Positions 62,251 to 64,000 of a DNA stretch of 64,000 nucleotides are shown in pieces. The position numbers and the translations under genes are program-made. The stretch is taken from positions 1 to 64,000 of the forward strand of contig SFJQ01000001.1 of assembly GCA_004555855.1 (NCBI GenBank), given 5' to 3'. The notes below the pieces were generated by a model. It saw nothing but the letters and a program-made list of their open reading frames with translations, had not been told where the DNA came from and ran no database searches. Numbering within the stretch: position 1 is the first letter of the stretch; every line of letters starts with the position of its first letter. Source of the DNA: [Eubacterium] saphenum. Lineage in GTDB: Bacteria; Bacillota; Clostridia; Oscillospirales; Ruminococcaceae.

Positions 62251-63612
62251 ATGATACATAAATTCAAACAGCTCGGCTATAACATCGTCCTCGATACCGA
62301 AAGCAACGCCGTCCACGTCATGGACGACTGCGCCTACGAAATGCTCGACCTCATCTCCGCTCCCATGAACGAGCAAATGCCTGAGATTTTCCTCACCATG
62401 CTCCGCGATTTCCCCGAAAACGACGTCCGCGAGAGCTACAAAGACCTCTATGAACTCTACCAAAACGGCTCCCTTTTCGCGCCCGACGACTACGAAAAAT
62501 ACTCCGACACCATGGTGAAATCCCCCGTCAAAAGTATGTGCCTCAATGTCGCGCACGACTGCAACCTGCGCTGCGGCTACTGCTTCGCGCAAACGGGCGA
62601 TTTCGGCGGAGAACGCTGCATAATGCCCCCCGAAATCGGTAAAGCTGCTATCGATTTCCTCATCAAACAAAGCGCAAACCGTGAAAATCTCGAAACCGAT
62701 TTCTTCGGCGGCGAACCGCTTATGGCTTGGAATACCGTTGTCGAAACCGTCAAGTATGCGCGTTCAATCGAGAAACAGCACGGCAAGCACTTCCGCTTTA
62801 CGATTACCACAAACGGTATTCTCCTCGATGACGAAAAGATGAAGTTTATCGACGCGGAAATGTCAAACTGCGTTCTCAGCCTTGACGGACGCCGCGAAAC
62901 CAACGACGCTATCCGCAAGACAATGAACGGCGGCGGTTCTTACGATATTATTGTACCGAAATTTCAGAAGGTTGTCGAGCAGCGCGAGCGCAAAAAGAAG
63001 GACTACTACGTCCGCGCGACCTTCACAAAAAACAACCTTGATTTCGCCGATGATGTTATCCATCTGAGAGAGCTTGGTTTTATCCAGCTTTCCGCAGAGC
63101 CTGTCGTTACCGATGAGAAACAGCCTTTCGCTATCACAACCGCGGATTTGCCGAAGATTTTCAGCGAATACGACCGTCTTTGCGCTTATATGGCTGACGA
63201 GAAAAACCCGCATTTCAACTTCTTCCACTTTATGGTTGACCTCGACCAGGGTCCTTGCGCGATTAAAAGACTTCGCGGGTGCGGCTGCGGAAACGACTAT
63301 GTGGCAATCGAGCCGCACGGCGATATTTACCCGTGCCACCAATTTGTGGGTATAGAAAACTGGAAAATGGGCAATGTTAAGGACGGCGACCTCAACGCCG
63401 ACATCAAAACCTATTTCGCGAAAACTCATATTTACAGTAAAAAGGGCTGCAGCGGCTGCTGGGCGAAATTTTACTGCTCGGGCGGCTGCAACGCAAACTC
63501 CTTCATTTACGAGGGCGACTGCCGCACACCTCACACAATCTCCTGCGAAATGCAGAAAAAGCGTCTTGAGTGCGCGCTCGCGCTCGAGGTTCACAAGGCG
63601 ATGAAGGAATGA
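62251..63612 (+). CDS. scfB: SCIFF radical SAM thioether maturase
   Basis: This 453-residue enzyme installs thioether bridges in the SCIFF peptide. Residues 1-95 resemble the RRE/PqqD-like leader-binding domain. The radical SAM cluster motif is C104-NLR-C108-GY-C111, followed by TDFFGGEPLMAW and FTITTNG. The C-terminal SPASM domain has many Cys (GCGCG, YPCHQF, GCSGCWAKFYCSGGC, then SC near 430) for two auxiliary iron-sulfur clusters. The first third is C-rich in codon third positions. A lipoprotein gene follows 2 bp later. Confidence 0.97.
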   Translation: MIHKFKQLGYNIVLDTESNAVHVMDDCAYEMLDLISAPMNEQMPEIFLTMLRDFPENDVRESYKDLYELYQNGSLFAPDDYEKYSDTMVKSPVKSMCLNVAHDCNLRCGYCFAQTGDFGGERCIMPPEIGKAAIDFLIKQSANRENLETDFFGGEPLMAWNTVVETVKYARSIEKQHGKHFRFTITTNGILLDDEKMKFIDAEMSNCVLSLDGRRETNDAIRKTMNGGGSYDIIVPKFQKVVEQRERKKKDYYVRATFTKNNLDFADDVIHLRELGFIQLSAEPVVTDEKQPFAITTADLPKIFSEYDRLCAYMADEKNPHFNFFHFMVDLDQGPCAIKRLRGCGCGNDYVAIEPHGDIYPCHQFVGIENWKMGNVKDGDLNADIKTYFAKTHIYSKKGCSGCWAKFYCSGGCNANSFIYEGDCRTPHTISCEMQKKRLECALALEVHKAMKE

Positions 63613-63614
63613 GT

Positions 63615-64000
63615 ATGAAGAAATTTTCGATTATTCCGGCAGTTTTGCTTGCTTTCCTCCTCACTGCGTGCAATAACGGCGGCTCGGGCAGCGAAAGCAC
63701 GTCCGGTTCAACAAGCACTTCTTCGGCAAACGTCAGCAGCTCGTCTTCATCGACAAGCAGCTCTGCCGATGAGAAAAAGGCAGATTTTTACGCGGAAATC
63801 GCGATGAATGCTGTCGAATTTCCGAAAATGACAAAGGTGGAAAAGCCCGAGGAAATCGACGCGATTTTCGAGTTCAACACGGCAAACTACGCGGATTACG
63901 CGCTTTATATGAACGTGATGAGCGTTCAGCTCAACCGCGTGCTTATCGTAAAGCCGCTTCCCGAAAAGCACGACGAGGTTGAAGCCGAGCTTAAAGCGTA
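63615..64000 (+). CDS. DUF4358-like lipoprotein (cut by window edge)
   Basis: The ATG at 63615 lies 2 bp after scfB with AAGGA in the scfB end, so it is coupled to the maturase. Residues 1-19 are a lipoprotein signal (FLLTAC, with the lipid Cys at 19), then a Ser/Thr-rich linker of about 35 residues, then a domain starting ADFYAEIAMNAVEFPKM, which resembles DUF4358 with an MxxV/KP repeat of clostridia. The visible part is 128 residues; the end lies outside. Whether it has a role in the SCIFF pathway is unknown. Confidence 0.85.
   Translation, partial: MKKFSIIPAVLLAFLLTACNNGGSGSESTSGSTSTSSANVSSSSSSTSSSADEKKADFYAEIAMNAVEFPKMTKVEKPEEIDAIFEFNTANYADYALYMNVMSVQLNRVLIVKPLPEKHDEVEAELKA

Noticed and set aside
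1..64000. tRNA, rRNA, insertion sequence or prophage genes
   Set aside because: None of their characteristic sequences or proteins was seen anywhere in the window.

Overview
The window is a stretch of a spore-forming, diderm-free Bacillota chromosome, most likely a clostridial gut-type organism of the Oscillospiraceae/Ruminococcaceae kind. The evidence is gene content: a dcw cluster that starts with mraZ and rsmH, sporulation genes (spmA, spmB, ylbJ, yqfC, yqfD, cwlD), a nine-gene V/A-type ATPase operon, an AbrB-like regulator and a SCIFF peptide with its radical SAM maturase, which is a hallmark of Clostridia. Shine-Dalgarno sequences are strong, TTG and GTG starts are frequent, and no rRNA, tRNA, CRISPR array, integrase or transposase is visible.

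Layout. 1-1301: an Asn/Gln-rich protein cut by the window edge, then spmA-spmB. 1493-1756: AbrB-like regulator with its own promoter. 1865-20521 (minus strand): a division and wall cluster read mraZ-rsmH-ftsL-PBP-murE-murF-mraY-ftsW-murG-murA-ftsQ-ftsZ, followed by a separately promoted pair of unknown genes (membrane protein and a 778-residue zinc-cluster protein). murB, murC, murD and ftsA are not in the cluster. 21637-27182 (minus): PilZ receptor, membrane diguanylate cyclase, orphan ParA, ComFB-like protein and an MreB-family protein, which together suggest a cyclic-di-GMP and cell-shape module. 27296-32929 (minus): HIT, holA, rnmV, MBOAT acyltransferase, DHHW protein and a pseudouridine synthase in one tight operon. 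33026-43096: alaS (minus), then cwlD, purB, recJ and relA (plus). 43148-51706 (minus): the V-type ATPase operon. 51996-58567: flotillin, ylbJ, yqfC-yqfD and an unknown zinc-ribbon protein. 58689-64000: ung, an MBL hydrolase, two small membrane proteins, the scfA-scfB RiPP pair and a lipoprotein cut by the edge.

Superimposed on this are families of non-coding, hairpin-rich composite repeats in the larger gene gaps. Family A (about 82 bp, two nested hairpins, sometimes in tandem with a 135-136 bp period) lies near 21.2, 53.8 and 57.0 kb. Family B (up to about 245 bp, a chain of hairpins) lies near 21.5, 36.9, 40.7, 56.7, 57.3, 58.6 and 62.1 kb. One B copy splits scfA from scfB. DNA on the distal side of several B copies is C-rich on the element's strand whatever the gene direction. 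A separate 3 x 59 bp tandem repeat separates murA from ftsQ, and a 24-bp repeat precedes the scfA promoter.

The best candidates for something not yet described are the PilZ-GGDEF-ParA-ComFB-MreB neighbourhood, the composite repeats with their associated skew, and the unknown gene pair that follows ftsZ. All identifications come from reading the sequence and from memory of protein families; no search was run.
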